From the NCBI RefSeq assembly GCF_022352215.1, contig NZ_JAKRWF010000001.1, positions 558,001-622,000 of the forward strand: a stretch of DNA of 64,000 nucleotides, read 5' to 3'. The notes below the pieces were generated by a model that was given only the letters and a program-made list of their open reading frames with translations, made no database searches and was not told the DNA's origin. The stretch is from Flavihumibacter cheonanensis. Lineage in GTDB: Bacteria; Bacteroidota; Bacteroidia; Chitinophagales; Chitinophagaceae. Position 1 is the first letter of the stretch. Each line of letters starts with the position of its first letter. The position numbers were made by a program, and so were the translations under genes. This document shows, one piece after another, positions 43,376-53,251 of this stretch.

Positions 43376-45706
43376 ATGAAGCAAACTGCCTGGTTGAGAA
43401 TCCTGCTGATATTATTTCTGAATAATGCTGTATCAGCCCAGGAAAGCGTAACAGACAAGCCTGTCAATATAATTCCAAAACCACTCGAATTGGTGAGGGG
43501 AAAAGGACAATTTACCATTCTTCCCAATACGCAAATCAGGTATAACCCTGCTTATTCGGATCTGGCAGAAGCAGGGATTTTCCTGAATAAAAGAATAATG
43601 GAGATTTGCGGTTATTCTTTGCCGGTAGGAATTGCTGCTTCGAATAGCATTGAGTTATTGTTGGAGGATAACCAGGCACTGAACAAGGAAGGATATACCT
43701 TGTCTGTACAGCCAGACAAAATCAGGTTGGCTGCTCCATCCAAAGCCGGACTGATTTATGGCATGCAATCCCTGCTGCAATGTTTACCGGTTATTCGAAC
43801 CAATGCCCGTCTGGAAATACCGGTTATGGAAATCCGGGATCAACCCCGCTTTGGATATCGGGGTATTATGATTGATGTGAGCCGTCATTTTTTTGCGCCC
43901 CAGGCTGTTAGAGACATCATCGATCTCTTGTCGGCTTACAAAATGAATGTGTTTCACTGGCATCTTACGGATGATCCGGGCTGGCGGATTCAGATTGATA
44001 AATATCCTGCCTTAACCAATATGGCGGCCTGGAGAGTTGACCGTTCAGGTATCCCCTGGAATGAACGAAAAGCTGCCCAAACCGGGGAGAAGGCAACATA
44101 TGGCGGATATTATACAAAGGAGCAGATACGTGAAATTGTTGCCTATGCTGCAGAAAGAAATATCACAATCATTCCTGAAATTGAAATGCCAGGCCATTCT
44201 GTGGCAGCAGTTTCTGCCTATCCTTTTTTATCCTGCACCGGACAACAACAGGCACTGATCACAGGAGGCCAATATCCAACCGGTATTCAAACCAACTATT
44301 GTGCTGGGAACGACAGTTCATTTTTATTTCTGCAGGATGTGCTGGATGAAGTACTTGAATTGTTTCCGTCCCGCCTGATTCATATCGGCGGTGATGAAGT
44401 TGATAAAAGACCCTGGCAGCAGTGCAGCAAATGCCAGGCACGTATCAAAAAAGAAGGTTTAAAGGATGAACATGAGCTCCAGAGTTATTTTATCAAGCGG
44501 ATAGAGAAATACCTGAATGCAAAGGGAAGACAGATCATCGGATGGGATGAAATACTGGAAGGCGGACTTGCTCCCGGTGCAACGGTGATGAGTTGGAGAG
44601 GAGAAGCAGGCGGAATTGAAGCTGCAAAAATGAAACATCCTGTGGTGATGACTCCCGGCTCGCCCTTGTATTTTGATCATTACCAGGCTGGTCCCGCAGG
44701 AGAGCCTATCGCGTTTGGAGGGTTTAATCCGCTTAAGAAAGTATATGCGTATGAGCCAATTCCGCAGGAACTCCAAAACACTGAATTTGCTGCCTATGTG
44801 ATGGGTGCACAGGCTAATCTCTGGACAGAATCCATTGAAAGCCGCGAGCACCTGGAATATATGTTATTACCCAGAATGATGGCGCTGGCTGAAGTGGTTT
44901 GGTCAAAACCCGAGGCGCGCAACTGGGTAGATTTTCGCACCCGGCTGGAAGCACATTTCACCGGACTGGCACAAAAAGGATTTCGGTTTAGTGAAGGAAA
45001 TTTTACTGTTGGTATCAAGCCGCTGATAACAGACGGACAATTAAAAGTTGCATTGGAAACGGAGGCGCTGGATGCAACTATTCATTATACACTGGATGGA
45101 TCTTATCCTACCACCGGAAGCCCGTTTTATACAGGTCCGATTACCATTCATGGCAATACAACCTTAAAAGCCATAACGGTTAAAAATGGACGGGTGAAAG
45201 GAAACGAATCTGCAGTGCAACAGTTTGTGAAACACCTGGCAACAGGGAAAACCGTTTCTTATCAATTCCCCAATTCCAATTCTTATATGGCGGATGGACC
45301 TAATTCGCTTACAGATGGTATTCGCGGAACCGGGCAGGTTGGTAAATACTGGCATGGCTTCAGTGGAAAGGATATGGTAGCAACCATTGATTTGCAACGA
45401 TTGCAAACTGTACGGGAGATAAGTGTTGGGGTGATGCAGCACTATAAGGACTGGATCTTTTTCCCGACTGGTGTAAGTGTTGAACTTTCAACAGACGGCA
45501 AAACGTTTAAACCGGTTGGCACCTATTCAAACAGGATTTCAGCGGATGAAACCAAATCAATGCAGGAAGATTTCAGAATTGCATTTTCCCCTAGGCAGGC
45601 CCGTTATATCAGGGTAACTGCGAAAGTTTTGCCTGCCTGTCCGAAGGGGCATCCAGGAGAAGGGCAGGCTGCCTGGTTGTTTGTGGATGAGATCCTGGTG
45701 AAATAA
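43376..45706 (+). CDS. Beta-N-acetylhexosaminidase, GH20
   Basis: Removes terminal GlcNAc or GalNAc from chitin oligosaccharides or glycoconjugates. A signal peptide (LLILFLNNAVSAQ, cleavage after SA) gives export. The N-terminal GH20b domain precedes the catalytic barrel: RFGYRGIMIDVSRHFF, FHWHLTDDPGWRI and HIGGDEVDKRP (Asp340-Glu341, the catalytic pair). The C-terminal 190 residues contain a chitobiase-like Ig part (IHYTLDGSYPTTG) and an F5/8-type carbohydrate-binding sandwich. 776 residues. It fits a chitin- or glycan-degrading lifestyle and is convergent with the next Gfo/Idh gene (2-nt gap). Confidence 0.94.
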   Translation: MKQTAWLRILLILFLNNAVSAQESVTDKPVNIIPKPLELVRGKGQFTILPNTQIRYNPAYSDLAEAGIFLNKRIMEICGYSLPVGIAASNSIELLLEDNQALNKEGYTLSVQPDKIRLAAPSKAGLIYGMQSLLQCLPVIRTNARLEIPVMEIRDQPRFGYRGIMIDVSRHFFAPQAVRDIIDLLSAYKMNVFHWHLTDDPGWRIQIDKYPALTNMAAWRVDRSGIPWNERKAAQTGEKATYGGYYTKEQIREIVAYAAERNITIIPEIEMPGHSVAAVSAYPFLSCTGQQQALITGGQYPTGIQTNYCAGNDSSFLFLQDVLDEVLELFPSRLIHIGGDEVDKRPWQQCSKCQARIKKEGLKDEHELQSYFIKRIEKYLNAKGRQIIGWDEILEGGLAPGATVMSWRGEAGGIEAAKMKHPVVMTPGSPLYFDHYQAGPAGEPIAFGGFNPLKKVYAYEPIPQELQNTEFAAYVMGAQANLWTESIESREHLEYMLLPRMMALAEVVWSKPEARNWVDFRTRLEAHFTGLAQKGFRFSEGNFTVGIKPLITDGQLKVALETEALDATIHYTLDGSYPTTGSPFYTGPITIHGNTTLKAITVKNGRVKGNESAVQQFVKHLATGKTVSYQFPNSNSYMADGPNSLTDGIRGTGQVGKYWHGFSGKDMVATIDLQRLQTVREISVGVMQHYKDWIFFPTGVSVELSTDGKTFKPVGTYSNRISADETKSMQEDFRIAFSPRQARYIRVTAKVLPACPKGHPGEGQAAWLFVDEILVK

Positions 45707-45708
45707 AC

Positions 45709-46692
45709 TTATTCAAAGGGGAACTTCAGCCCGATTTGACGGCGTACAGTATCCATGATTTCCTGTATTCGGAGGGATTGATCGAAAGACATAACCGGAC
45801 TTTCGGTTAGCCCTTTACGTAAGCAATCTGTAACATGCTGCATTTCAAAATGAAAGCCTCTCGTCGAACGGCCATCCGACCAGGTTTCCAGTAGTTCATC
45901 TTCATTGGAATAGCGTTCTATTGTAGTGGAGCGCCAGAAACTGGGTAATTTGATATAACCGGTGCTGCCAAACAGGTAACCGGTATTGGTGCCTTTGGAA
46001 ACGATAGAGGTATACAAATTGGCGCTGGTGCTTCCAAACTCGAGCAGGATACCGGTACGCTCATCCACACCACTTGAAGCCAGATGAGCAGAGGCAGTAA
46101 TTTTGTATGGCAACCGATCCATAAAATAATTGGCGAAAGCAATAGGGTAGATGCCAATATCCAGTAATGCGCCCCCTGCCAGTACGGGGTTCCACAATCT
46201 CTCCACAGTGGGTTCAGAAGGAAAGCAGAAATCAGCCTGGATTAATTTTAAGTCACCAATTCGTCCTTCGCGAACCCAGTTTCTGGCTGTTTCCAGTGCG
46301 GGAATGAAATAGGTCCACATCGCTTCCATCAGAAACTGATTGTTCGTCTTCGCAATTGCAATCAGGTCCTTTAATTGACCCTTGTTCACACAAATGGGTT
46401 TTTCGCAGAGTACGGCTTTTCCAGCTTGTAAGGCTGCACTGGCCTGGCTGAAATGAAAAGGGTGGGGCGTAGCAATATAAACCGCGTCGATGTCAGGATG
46501 GTGGATCAGATCTTCGTAGTTCAAGGCATGGGGGATAGCAAATTCATTGGCAAATCCCTGTGCTTTTTGTACTTCACGGGATCCAATTGCGAGTAGTTCA
46601 GCTTCCTTCAGGTATTGGAAATCGGTAGCAAAGGCCCGGGCTATTTTTCCGGCTCCCAAAATTCCCCAGCGAATAGTTTTTGATTCGTTCAT
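45709..46692 (-). CDS. Gfo/Idh/MocA family oxidoreductase (paralogue 2)
   Basis: An NAD(P)-dependent dehydrogenase of 327 residues. The Rossmann fold begins IRWGILGAGKIARAFATDF; CEKPICVNKGQLKDLI is the EKP motif with the catalytic lysine, and GGALLDIGIYPIAFANYF is typical of the dihydrodiol dehydrogenase/scyllo-inositol branch. No signal is seen; the enzyme is cytoplasmic. ATG 46692 is chosen. The DinB gene ends one base upstream, so they share a transcript. The substrate is unknown. It is one of four members of this family in the window. Confidence 0.9.
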   Translation of the reverse strand: MNESKTIRWGILGAGKIARAFATDFQYLKEAELLAIGSREVQKAQGFANEFAIPHALNYEDLIHHPDIDAVYIATPHPFHFSQASAALQAGKAVLCEKPICVNKGQLKDLIAIAKTNNQFLMEAMWTYFIPALETARNWVREGRIGDLKLIQADFCFPSEPTVERLWNPVLAGGALLDIGIYPIAFANYFMDRLPYKITASAHLASSGVDERTGILLEFGSTSANLYTSIVSKGTNTGYLFGSTGYIKLPSFWRSTTIERYSNEDELLETWSDGRSTRGFHFEMQHVTDCLRKGLTESPVMSFDQSLRIQEIMDTVRRQIGLKFPFE

Positions 46693-46693
46693 G

Positions 46694-47221
46694 TTATGTT
46701 TTGCTTTGTTCCTGCAATACACGAGCAGTTACCAGTGTTTGTCCCGTATGACGCATCATGTGTTCTGCGGCATGAAATATCAGTCCCAGTTGGGTGGTTG
46801 GTATTCTTTTTCTGCCAATGTATCTCATTGCGGTTGGTGCATCCTCTCTCATTGTGGAAAGTTCCTGTAAACAGGTTTCAACCTGGGCATGTACTGCCTC
46901 TAATAACTGCTCCAGGGTTATTTGTTCATTTCGGACACCCTCGGTTTTCAGGTAACTTAGCTGCGCATCCGAAAGACTGTTGTCTTTGGCATAGGTATAC
47001 AAACGATCCAGTACTCCAACAATATGCTGCAGGTGAAAACCAATGGATGCCATACCATAAACCGATTCCCAAAGTAAGGCACTGGGAAAGTTTTGAAGTG
47101 CCTGTTTCAATTCATCCCTCGATTGTAACAGGGCATGGGCTGCAGGTTGAAAAATGGGAGCAATACCCTCAATCGGACCCCTTTGCCACCATTCCAGTGC
47201 AGGCGTGGTTGATTCAGCCAT
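46694..47221 (-). CDS. DinB-like protein
   Basis: A 175-residue protein of the DinB four-helix fold. Helix patterns with LLQSRDELKQALQNFP, SIGFHLQHIVGVLDRLYTYA (first His) and LGLIFHAAEHMMRHTGQTLVTAR (the His pair) supply the three-histidine metal site. The function is not known; DinB-fold proteins include thiol transferases and putative damage-response hydrolases. It lies one base upstream of paralogue 2 of the oxidoreductases and after the SMP-30 gene by 21 nt. Confidence 0.8.
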   Translation of the reverse strand: MAESTTPALEWWQRGPIEGIAPIFQPAAHALLQSRDELKQALQNFPSALLWESVYGMASIGFHLQHIVGVLDRLYTYAKDNSLSDAQLSYLKTEGVRNEQITLEQLLEAVHAQVETCLQELSTMREDAPTAMRYIGRKRIPTTQLGLIFHAAEHMMRHTGQTLVTARVLQEQSKT

Positions 47222-47242
47222 GATTTCGTTTGTTTGTTGGTG

Positions 47243-48274
47243 TTAGCGAAGCTTTACCCTTAACAGGTACATATCAGCCGTAATGTACAGTGTTTTTTCA
47301 TCTGCGGATAATGCACAGTTGGAGCTGGCTACGGGTAGTTTGATGCGTCCCAGTGGTTTGGCATCCTTGTTAAAAAACCAGATACCACCCGGACCGGTAG
47401 CATACATATTACCGGCCTTATCAATTTTGAAACCATCTGGTCCGCCTGGAGTAGTTTTTGCATAACTGCTGGCATCAAAGAAGATGCGGGCATTTGTCAG
47501 GCTATCGCCAGTTCCAAGATCAAATGCATACCAAACCGCTTTTTCAGATTCTGAGTTGGCAACGAGCAGGGTTTTACCATCGGGCATTAAACCGATTCCA
47601 TTCGGGCGATTGATACTATCTACCAGCAGGTCAACCTTTCCGTTTGTACCTACACGGTAGACACCCTGGTAGGGAGCCGCTTTGGTACTGTCGTCGATAT
47701 ATTTTTCAAGGCCGTAGGGTGGATCTGTGAAATAGATATCACCACTGGGATGTAAGACTGCGTCATTGGGACTATCAAATTTTTTCCCCTGGTACTCTCC
47801 TGCAAGGGTTGTGAATTTGGATTCGGGTTTGTTGATTGGCGCCTCCATACGGGCTATGCGGCGATCACCATGCTGGCATAAAATAAGGTAACCAGTTTTA
47901 TCAAGCAGTAATCCGTTTGAGCCAAGTTCACCACCACGGGGTATTTCACCGGTATATCCGGATGGCTTCAGGTAAAGTTCTTTACCATTTTTTTCAGTCC
48001 ATTTGAAAATGGCATTATTGGGAATATCAGAGAAGAGCAACATTTGTTCAGATTCAACCCAAAGGGGGCCTTCACTCCATTCAAAGCCGTCTGCAATGAT
48101 TTCTACTTTTGCATCTTTCGTTACCAGGTCCCGAAAGGCCGGATCCAATTCTTCGATGGCACCAATCTGTTCATAGATTTGCGTGCCTGAGCAGGCCAGG
48201 ATAAAACCAATACAGCAGGAAGTCAGGACTTTCACAATAATTTTTCGGTAACTTAATTCTGTAAAGAGTGGCAT
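47243..48274 (-). CDS. SMP-30/gluconolactonase-like lipoprotein
   Basis: A 343-residue six-bladed beta-propeller lactonase, exported as a lipoprotein (FILAC, Cys28). Typical segments: EWSEGPLWVESEQMLLFSDIPNNAIFKW, SPNDAVLHPSGDIYFTDPPYGLE (metal Asn/Asp), RPNGIGLMPDGKTLLVANSES and PDGFKIDKAGNMYATGPGG. It would hydrolyse a sugar lactone in the periplasm or on the surface, consistent with the neighbouring dehydrogenases that could make aldonolactones. The substrate is unproven. It is divergent from paralogue 3 of the oxidoreductases and lies 21 nt before the DinB gene. Confidence 0.88.
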   Translation of the reverse strand: MPLFTELSYRKIIVKVLTSCCIGFILACSGTQIYEQIGAIEELDPAFRDLVTKDAKVEIIADGFEWSEGPLWVESEQMLLFSDIPNNAIFKWTEKNGKELYLKPSGYTGEIPRGGELGSNGLLLDKTGYLILCQHGDRRIARMEAPINKPESKFTTLAGEYQGKKFDSPNDAVLHPSGDIYFTDPPYGLEKYIDDSTKAAPYQGVYRVGTNGKVDLLVDSINRPNGIGLMPDGKTLLVANSESEKAVWYAFDLGTGDSLTNARIFFDASSYAKTTPGGPDGFKIDKAGNMYATGPGGIWFFNKDAKPLGRIKLPVASSNCALSADEKTLYITADMYLLRVKLR

Positions 48275-48324
48275 GGCATTCGTGTTTGATAGCTTGAAAA
48301 TACAACTTCTAAAAAAGCCTGCTG

Positions 48325-49611
48325 ATGCAACGTCGAAAATTCCTGAAGCTTTCTTCCACAGGGTTACTGGTACCGATGTTACCTGGGATTATTCCGCTTA
48401 CCCAGTATGCAAAATATAAAACTGCCCTGATCGGTTGTGGCTGGTGGGGCATGAATATCCTGCGGGAAGCAATCGCAGTGGGCTCCTCCAAAGTAGTGGC
48501 AATTTGCGATGTGGATGGCCGGCATCTTAAAGCTGCGGGCGCGGAAATCAACAAACTGAATGGTGATCAGCCAAAAACGTATAAAGATTACCGTGAATTG
48601 CTGAAGAAGGAAAAACCGGAGATCGTAATTGTTGCCACGCCGGATCACTGGCATCCGTTGATCTGTATTGCTGCTATTGAATCAGGAGCCCATGTGTATG
48701 TAGAGAAACCAATTGGTCATACCATCAATGAAGGCAAAGCAATGGTAAAAGCAGCAAGAACTGCTAACAGAGTGGTTCAGGTGGGTACCCATCGAAGGGT
48801 ATCCCCGCATAATATGTCTGCCATGGAATTTTTGCGATCCGGAAAAGCTGGTAAGATTGGAATGGTAAGAGCTTTTGTTCATTATGGAGGCGGGCCGGGA
48901 GAGAAAATCCCGGATTCAGAAGCACCTGCCGAACTGGATTGGGATTTCTGGTGCGGACCAGCTCCTTACAGGCCGTATAATTCGGCTATACATCCGCGTG
49001 GGTTCCGGCAATTCATGGATTATGCCAACGGGCAGCTAGGAGATTGGGGCATTCACTGGATGGACCAGATTCTCTGGTGGACAGAAGAAAAGGGCCCGCG
49101 TAAGATCTTTTCAACCGCTTCACGGCAAATCAGAAAGGACACAACGGATGCACCGGACACCCAGGTAGTCAATTATGAATTTGAATCCTTTCAGGCGGTT
49201 TGGGAACATCGGTTGTATGCAGCTAATGAAGCGGAGAAAACCAATGTAGGCTGTTATTTCTATGGTACAGAAGGAACTTTCCACCTGGGGTGGCTGGATG
49301 GATGGACATTCTATCCCTCCAATAAAAACAAGGCAGTTATTCATGAAGAACCAAAGCTTCACACGGTGGATAATCACAACGTGAAGGAGTTATGGGCGGA
49401 TTTTATTGCTGCTATTGAAAACAAACGATTACCCGTTTGCGATATTGAAATCGGCCATCGATCCACCAATATGAGTTTGCTGGGAATACTTTCAGCCAAG
49501 GCAGGAAGAAGTATCCAATGGAATGTGGATACAGAACAGATATTGAATGATCCGGAAGCTGCCAAACTTTTACAACGTCCTTATCGGGGGCCCTGGGCCT
49601 ATCCGGTTTGA
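48325..49611 (+). CDS. Gfo/Idh/MocA family oxidoreductase with Tat-like leader (paralogue 3)
   Basis: A 428-residue dehydrogenase with an RRKFLK twin-arginine-like leader and a hydrophobic stretch, so periplasmic export through Tat is likely. The Rossmann start is KTALIGCGWWGMNILRE, HVYVEKPIGHTINEGKAMVKAA is the EKP motif, and PRGFRQFMDYANGQLGDWGIHWMDQILWW is the family's C-terminal signature. No NAD(P) can be assumed free in the periplasm, so the cofactor may be imported bound. It is divergent from the SMP-30 gene (50-nt gap) and 6 nt before the convergent GH13 gene. Confidence 0.88.
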   Translation: MQRRKFLKLSSTGLLVPMLPGIIPLTQYAKYKTALIGCGWWGMNILREAIAVGSSKVVAICDVDGRHLKAAGAEINKLNGDQPKTYKDYRELLKKEKPEIVIVATPDHWHPLICIAAIESGAHVYVEKPIGHTINEGKAMVKAARTANRVVQVGTHRRVSPHNMSAMEFLRSGKAGKIGMVRAFVHYGGGPGEKIPDSEAPAELDWDFWCGPAPYRPYNSAIHPRGFRQFMDYANGQLGDWGIHWMDQILWWTEEKGPRKIFSTASRQIRKDTTDAPDTQVVNYEFESFQAVWEHRLYAANEAEKTNVGCYFYGTEGTFHLGWLDGWTFYPSNKNKAVIHEEPKLHTVDNHNVKELWADFIAAIENKRLPVCDIEIGHRSTNMSLLGILSAKAGRSIQWNVDTEQILNDPEAAKLLQRPYRGPWAYPV

Positions 49612-49617
49612 AACTGA

Positions 49618-51483
49618 TTATTTTTCCAATTTCAATACCAATGATTCATAAGCTGGTACCTGAACATTGATACTGCCTTCTCCTTTGCTAACAGTATGGG
49701 ACATTTGATTTTTTCCAAAAAGCACCTGGTTCATGGAGTAAGTCCCGTCTTTAAGCGCCCATTTTTGTACCAGGTCGGCAGGAATCACCAGTTTGCCTTG
49801 ATAGGGTTGATTGGAGAAATTACTTAGTACGATCAATTTGGTATCCATGTCCCATCTGCTGAATGCAAAAAGTTTATCGTGGTAACCGGAGGTATGCTGC
49901 CTGTTATGGTATTGAATGGCTGCATAATTTCCTTTTAAAACAGGTTGACTGATCGTAAACTGCAATAATTCCTGGTAGAAACTACGCAATTTCTTTTCCT
50001 GCTTGCTGGATTGTCCGCCATCAAATTTCCCCTTATTCATCCAGCGTTGGTGATGAGGAACACCTACATAATCAAAAATACTGGTGCGGGTAGGTTGCCC
50101 GAACCCACCTGTTTCAGCGCCGGGTTCTCCGAGTTCCTGGCCAAAATAAACAAGGGTAGGAGAGGTTGATATCAAAGCAGAAACAACCATTGCAGGTTTG
50201 GCTTTTTCGGGGTTGCCAGCAAAAGCGGGACTCGCAATCCGTTGTTCATCATGGTTTTCCAGGAAATGTAGCATATGGTGTTCGATATCCGCCATGCCCT
50301 TTTGAATAGCTGCGAGGTTATCTGCAGATCCATGTCCCTGAATAATATGTTTCAGTGTATCATAGAATTCAACTTTATCATAGAGATAATCCATCTTACC
50401 CAACTGGATATAAGGGCGATACAAGCCAGGGTTATATACTTCCGCCAGCAGCAAAGCTTCGGGATAGCTGGTTTTGATAGAGGAATTCAGATAACTCCAG
50501 AATTCAACCGGTACCATTTCAGCCATATCGAAGCGAAATCCGTCTACACCCATATTTAGCCAGTACAAAGCAATATCCCGGAATTTTTTCCAGGAAGAGG
50601 GGACGGATTTGTTCTTCCAGAATTGGTGGTGATCGTCAATTCCAAGATTGGCATAGGTAGCGGGAAGCGTGTCAAAGTCCTTACTGCCATCTGGACGAAT
50701 ACCATAATTTATTTTCACAGTTTCATACCAGTCGTCTTGTTTCGGCTGTGCAAGCCGGCTCCCATTGCCAGTCCATTTAGCAGGTTGTTCGTGAAATTTA
50801 CCATCACTTAAAGGATGAGAAGCGCCACCCAGGGGCTTATATCCAACGGCAACGGGCACCCGAAAACTATCATTGGGCAGGTAATAAAAATTATTTTCGC
50901 GATGGTATTCTTTGGAAATGTCATCATCTGCTCCAAAATCTCGCACACTATCTGGTTTGGAAAGGGAAACATAATGCCTGGCAACATGGTTGGGAACAAT
51001 ATCGATGATGAGCTTTAATCCGTTTTTATGAGTTCTTTCTATAAGTGCTTTGAACTCATCCAAACGTTTGGCAGGATCAACCGCCAGGTCAGGATTTACA
51101 TTGTAATAATCTTTTACAGCATAAGGGGAGCCGGCTCTTCCTTTTACCACATCCGGATCATCTGCCGAAATGCCAACCGTGGAATAATCGCGGATTACTG
51201 CATGATGAGGCACACCGGTATACCAAATATGGGTAACACCCAGGTTGCGGATGGATTGAAGTGACGTGTCTGTAAAATCATTGAATTTACCGACTCCGTT
51301 TTCTTCAATGGTTCCCCAGGGTTTATTGGTGGAGTTGGTGTTGCCAAAGAGCCGGGTGAATACCTGGTAGATGACAATTTTTCCTTCATTGCCAGCAATG
51401 GATCCGGATGGCTGATCAGAAGGCTTTTGTTTACAACCAGCAGTCAGGAGAATCAGTGTTGTAAAAAGTATGGTCGCTTTCAT
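49618..51483 (-). CDS. Alpha-amylase family (GH13) lipoprotein
   Basis: A 621-residue GH13 enzyme exported as a lipoprotein (LLTAGC, Cys17). Catalytic residues are the nucleophile Asp319 (VDGFRFDMAE), acid/base Glu348 (LLAEVYNP) and Asp412 (LENHDEQRI). HIWYTGVPHH and IVYFVPNH-like LIIDIVPNHVARHY mark the other conserved regions. The C-terminal beta domain ends the protein. It degrades or rearranges alpha-glucans at the cell surface. The start overlaps the stop of the response-regulator gene by four bases, so enzyme and two-component system share a transcript. Unlike SusG-type loci, no susC/susD pair is near. Confidence 0.92.
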   Translation of the reverse strand: MKATILFTTLILLTAGCKQKPSDQPSGSIAGNEGKIVIYQVFTRLFGNTNSTNKPWGTIEENGVGKFNDFTDTSLQSIRNLGVTHIWYTGVPHHAVIRDYSTVGISADDPDVVKGRAGSPYAVKDYYNVNPDLAVDPAKRLDEFKALIERTHKNGLKLIIDIVPNHVARHYVSLSKPDSVRDFGADDDISKEYHRENNFYYLPNDSFRVPVAVGYKPLGGASHPLSDGKFHEQPAKWTGNGSRLAQPKQDDWYETVKINYGIRPDGSKDFDTLPATYANLGIDDHHQFWKNKSVPSSWKKFRDIALYWLNMGVDGFRFDMAEMVPVEFWSYLNSSIKTSYPEALLLAEVYNPGLYRPYIQLGKMDYLYDKVEFYDTLKHIIQGHGSADNLAAIQKGMADIEHHMLHFLENHDEQRIASPAFAGNPEKAKPAMVVSALISTSPTLVYFGQELGEPGAETGGFGQPTRTSIFDYVGVPHHQRWMNKGKFDGGQSSKQEKKLRSFYQELLQFTISQPVLKGNYAAIQYHNRQHTSGYHDKLFAFSRWDMDTKLIVLSNFSNQPYQGKLVIPADLVQKWALKDGTYSMNQVLFGKNQMSHTVSKGEGSINVQVPAYESLVLKLEK

Positions 51484-52181
51484 TTTTTCAAGAGTTTGTT
51501 GTGAAGGATTTTTTCCAGCACACTTTCTTTCAGGGATCTTGAAACGCTCACTTCCAGCTCCTGCAATTGAATCATATTACCATCAATGCCTGAAATTTTA
51601 TTCATGTTAATGATACTTGACTTATGTACCTGAATAAACTGGTCGGGTAACTGTTCCAGGACTTGCTTCATGGTCATGTGAACCAGGTGTTTTTGTGTGG
51701 AGGTATGAATGCAAATATAATTCTCCATGCCTTCCAGTAGCAGGATCTCATTCCATTTGAGTTTTAGGAATTTTCCATCTGATTTGATAAAAAATTCATC
51801 TGTCGCGGAAGAAGTTTCCTTCTTATTAAAATAGTCCCGGGCTTTATTGGCGGATTTTAAAAAACGATCGAATGAGATTGGTTTTAACAGGTAATCCAGC
51901 ACATCCAGTTCATATCCCTTTATGGCATATTGTTCATAGGCAGTTGTGAAAATGATTTTTGGTGGGTGGGCGAGTGATTGCAAAAGCTCAATCCCACTTA
52001 TATAGGGCATTTCTATGTCAAGGAATACCAGGTCAACCGGCGACTGGTGAAGCTGGTTGTTGAGGCTGACAGCATCTTCGCATTCAGCCACGAGGGTCAG
52101 GAAATCAATTTTTTCAATATAGTTTCGAAGGCCTGCTCTGGCAATAGGCTCATCATCTGTTATGAGGCAGGTGATTTTCAT
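51480..52181 (-). CDS. LytTR-family response regulator
   Basis: A 233-residue regulator with a receiver domain (LITDDEPIARAGLRNYI, phosphorylation Asp55 in LVFLDIEMPYISG, conserved Lys in YLLKPIS) and a C-terminal LytTR DNA-binding domain (residues about 135-233, FIKSDGKFLKLKWNEILLLEGMENYICIHT). It is the partner of the LytS-like kinase directly upstream (4-nt overlap). The GH13 lipoprotein gene follows by 4-nt overlap and is a candidate target or co-expressed output. LytTR dimers usually bind direct repeats of about 10 bp; none was identified in the gap upstream of the operon. Confidence 0.92.
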   Translation of the reverse strand: MKITCLITDDEPIARAGLRNYIEKIDFLTLVAECEDAVSLNNQLHQSPVDLVFLDIEMPYISGIELLQSLAHPPKIIFTTAYEQYAIKGYELDVLDYLLKPISFDRFLKSANKARDYFNKKETSSATDEFFIKSDGKFLKLKWNEILLLEGMENYICIHTSTQKHLVHMTMKQVLEQLPDQFIQVHKSSIINMNKISGIDGNMIQLQELEVSVSRSLKESVLEKILHNKLLKK

Positions 52182-53245
52182 AATTCGATACTAAGTTCTG
52201 CGTAAAACAGGCTATCCGTTTGGTGATGTTGAAACCGGTGTTTGCCTGGATACAGTAAAAGTAACCGTTTTTGCAGATTTGTCAGCCCAATGCCTCCTTT
52301 CTTGTGGTGTTGAGCAATGGCAGGTATGGAGTTGGTAACCTGGTACTGTAATTGTCCGTTTTCCAGTTTGATATCTATTTTTATTTTGTAGGCCCCCCCA
52401 ACATATTTAAAGGCATTTTCTACGAGGGGCAGCAGCAGCAACGGATATAGTTGTGCCTGATGGGTGGATGAAGGCCAGTTGATGACCAGATCCAGCTGAC
52501 TGTTCGCGCGTTGTTGTTGCAGGTCGATGAAATTCTTTAAATGGGCAAGTTCGCGCTCTAATGGTACTTTCGCATCCTGGTCGTACAACTGATAGCGAAG
52601 TAAATCAGACAGTTTTTCCAGTGTAAAGCGGGCGCTTGTATTCTGTTCCTCAATCTGGAAATAGAGTGTGTTTAAAGCGTTGAAGAGAAAGTGCGGGTGA
52701 AATTGTGCTTTCAGCAACTGCAATTCATTTTCCAGTTTGTCCTTATTGATTCTTTCCAGTTGCAAAGCCTGTTCATAGGTAGTATGAATGTATTGTTGTC
52801 CCTGTTTAACGCTGAAATAAAACAACCAGAAGCTGACGATGGTAAAACTCAGAATAACTACATCATACCATTGCAAACCATCATCAGTCCATTGAGCAAG
52901 CGGAAACACAAAACAGATTACAACCAGTTCAAGATAAACCGCAAGTGATAAAAACTGTTTAAGCGAGGCGGATGGTCCCGGTTGATTTTTGTTGTCATCT
53001 GCCAGTTGCTGAAGAAAGCTATTGGTCACAAATTCAAAAATGAAACTGATCAGCATACAACCTAGTATTTCCGCCAAATTGGTTTGGATGGGTCTTAGCC
53101 AGAATTTGGTTTCAGAAATAACGTCATTAAGTAACCGAACAAAACCATAGGTCATCAACCCATATAGGAGGATGAACAGGATCCGTCGAAGGGACCATTT
53201 TTGTTTAGCGACCTTTTTAAACGTTTGAGATTGAATGAGCAGCAT
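52178..53245 (-). CDS. LytS/YehU-type sensor histidine kinase
   Basis: A 355-residue histidine kinase with four hydrophobic segments in the first 150 residues, a short coiled coil, and the His_kinase domain with FHPHFLFNALN (His185 the likely phosphorylation site). The C-terminal HATPase part has PLVENAFKYVGG and GIGLTNLQKRL (G2 box). There is no recognisable sensory domain other than the membrane segments. It is adjacent to the LytTR regulator (4-nt overlap) and 6 nt after the acyltransferase gene. The signal is unknown. Confidence 0.9.
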   Translation of the reverse strand: MLLIQSQTFKKVAKQKWSLRRILFILLYGLMTYGFVRLLNDVISETKFWLRPIQTNLAEILGCMLISFIFEFVTNSFLQQLADDNKNQPGPSASLKQFLSLAVYLELVVICFVFPLAQWTDDGLQWYDVVILSFTIVSFWLFYFSVKQGQQYIHTTYEQALQLERINKDKLENELQLLKAQFHPHFLFNALNTLYFQIEEQNTSARFTLEKLSDLLRYQLYDQDAKVPLERELAHLKNFIDLQQQRANSQLDLVINWPSSTHQAQLYPLLLLPLVENAFKYVGGAYKIKIDIKLENGQLQYQVTNSIPAIAQHHKKGGIGLTNLQKRLLLLYPGKHRFQHHQTDSLFYAELSIEL

Positions 53246-53251
53246 ATGGCT

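Noticed and set aside
46696-47223. Plus-strand frame of 175 codons over the DinB gene
   Set aside because: Exactly opposite the DinB-like gene, with Cys/Pro/His-rich content typical of antisense translation.
49618-51483. SusCD-type polysaccharide utilisation locus around the GH13 gene
   Set aside because: No susC/susD pair occurs in the window.
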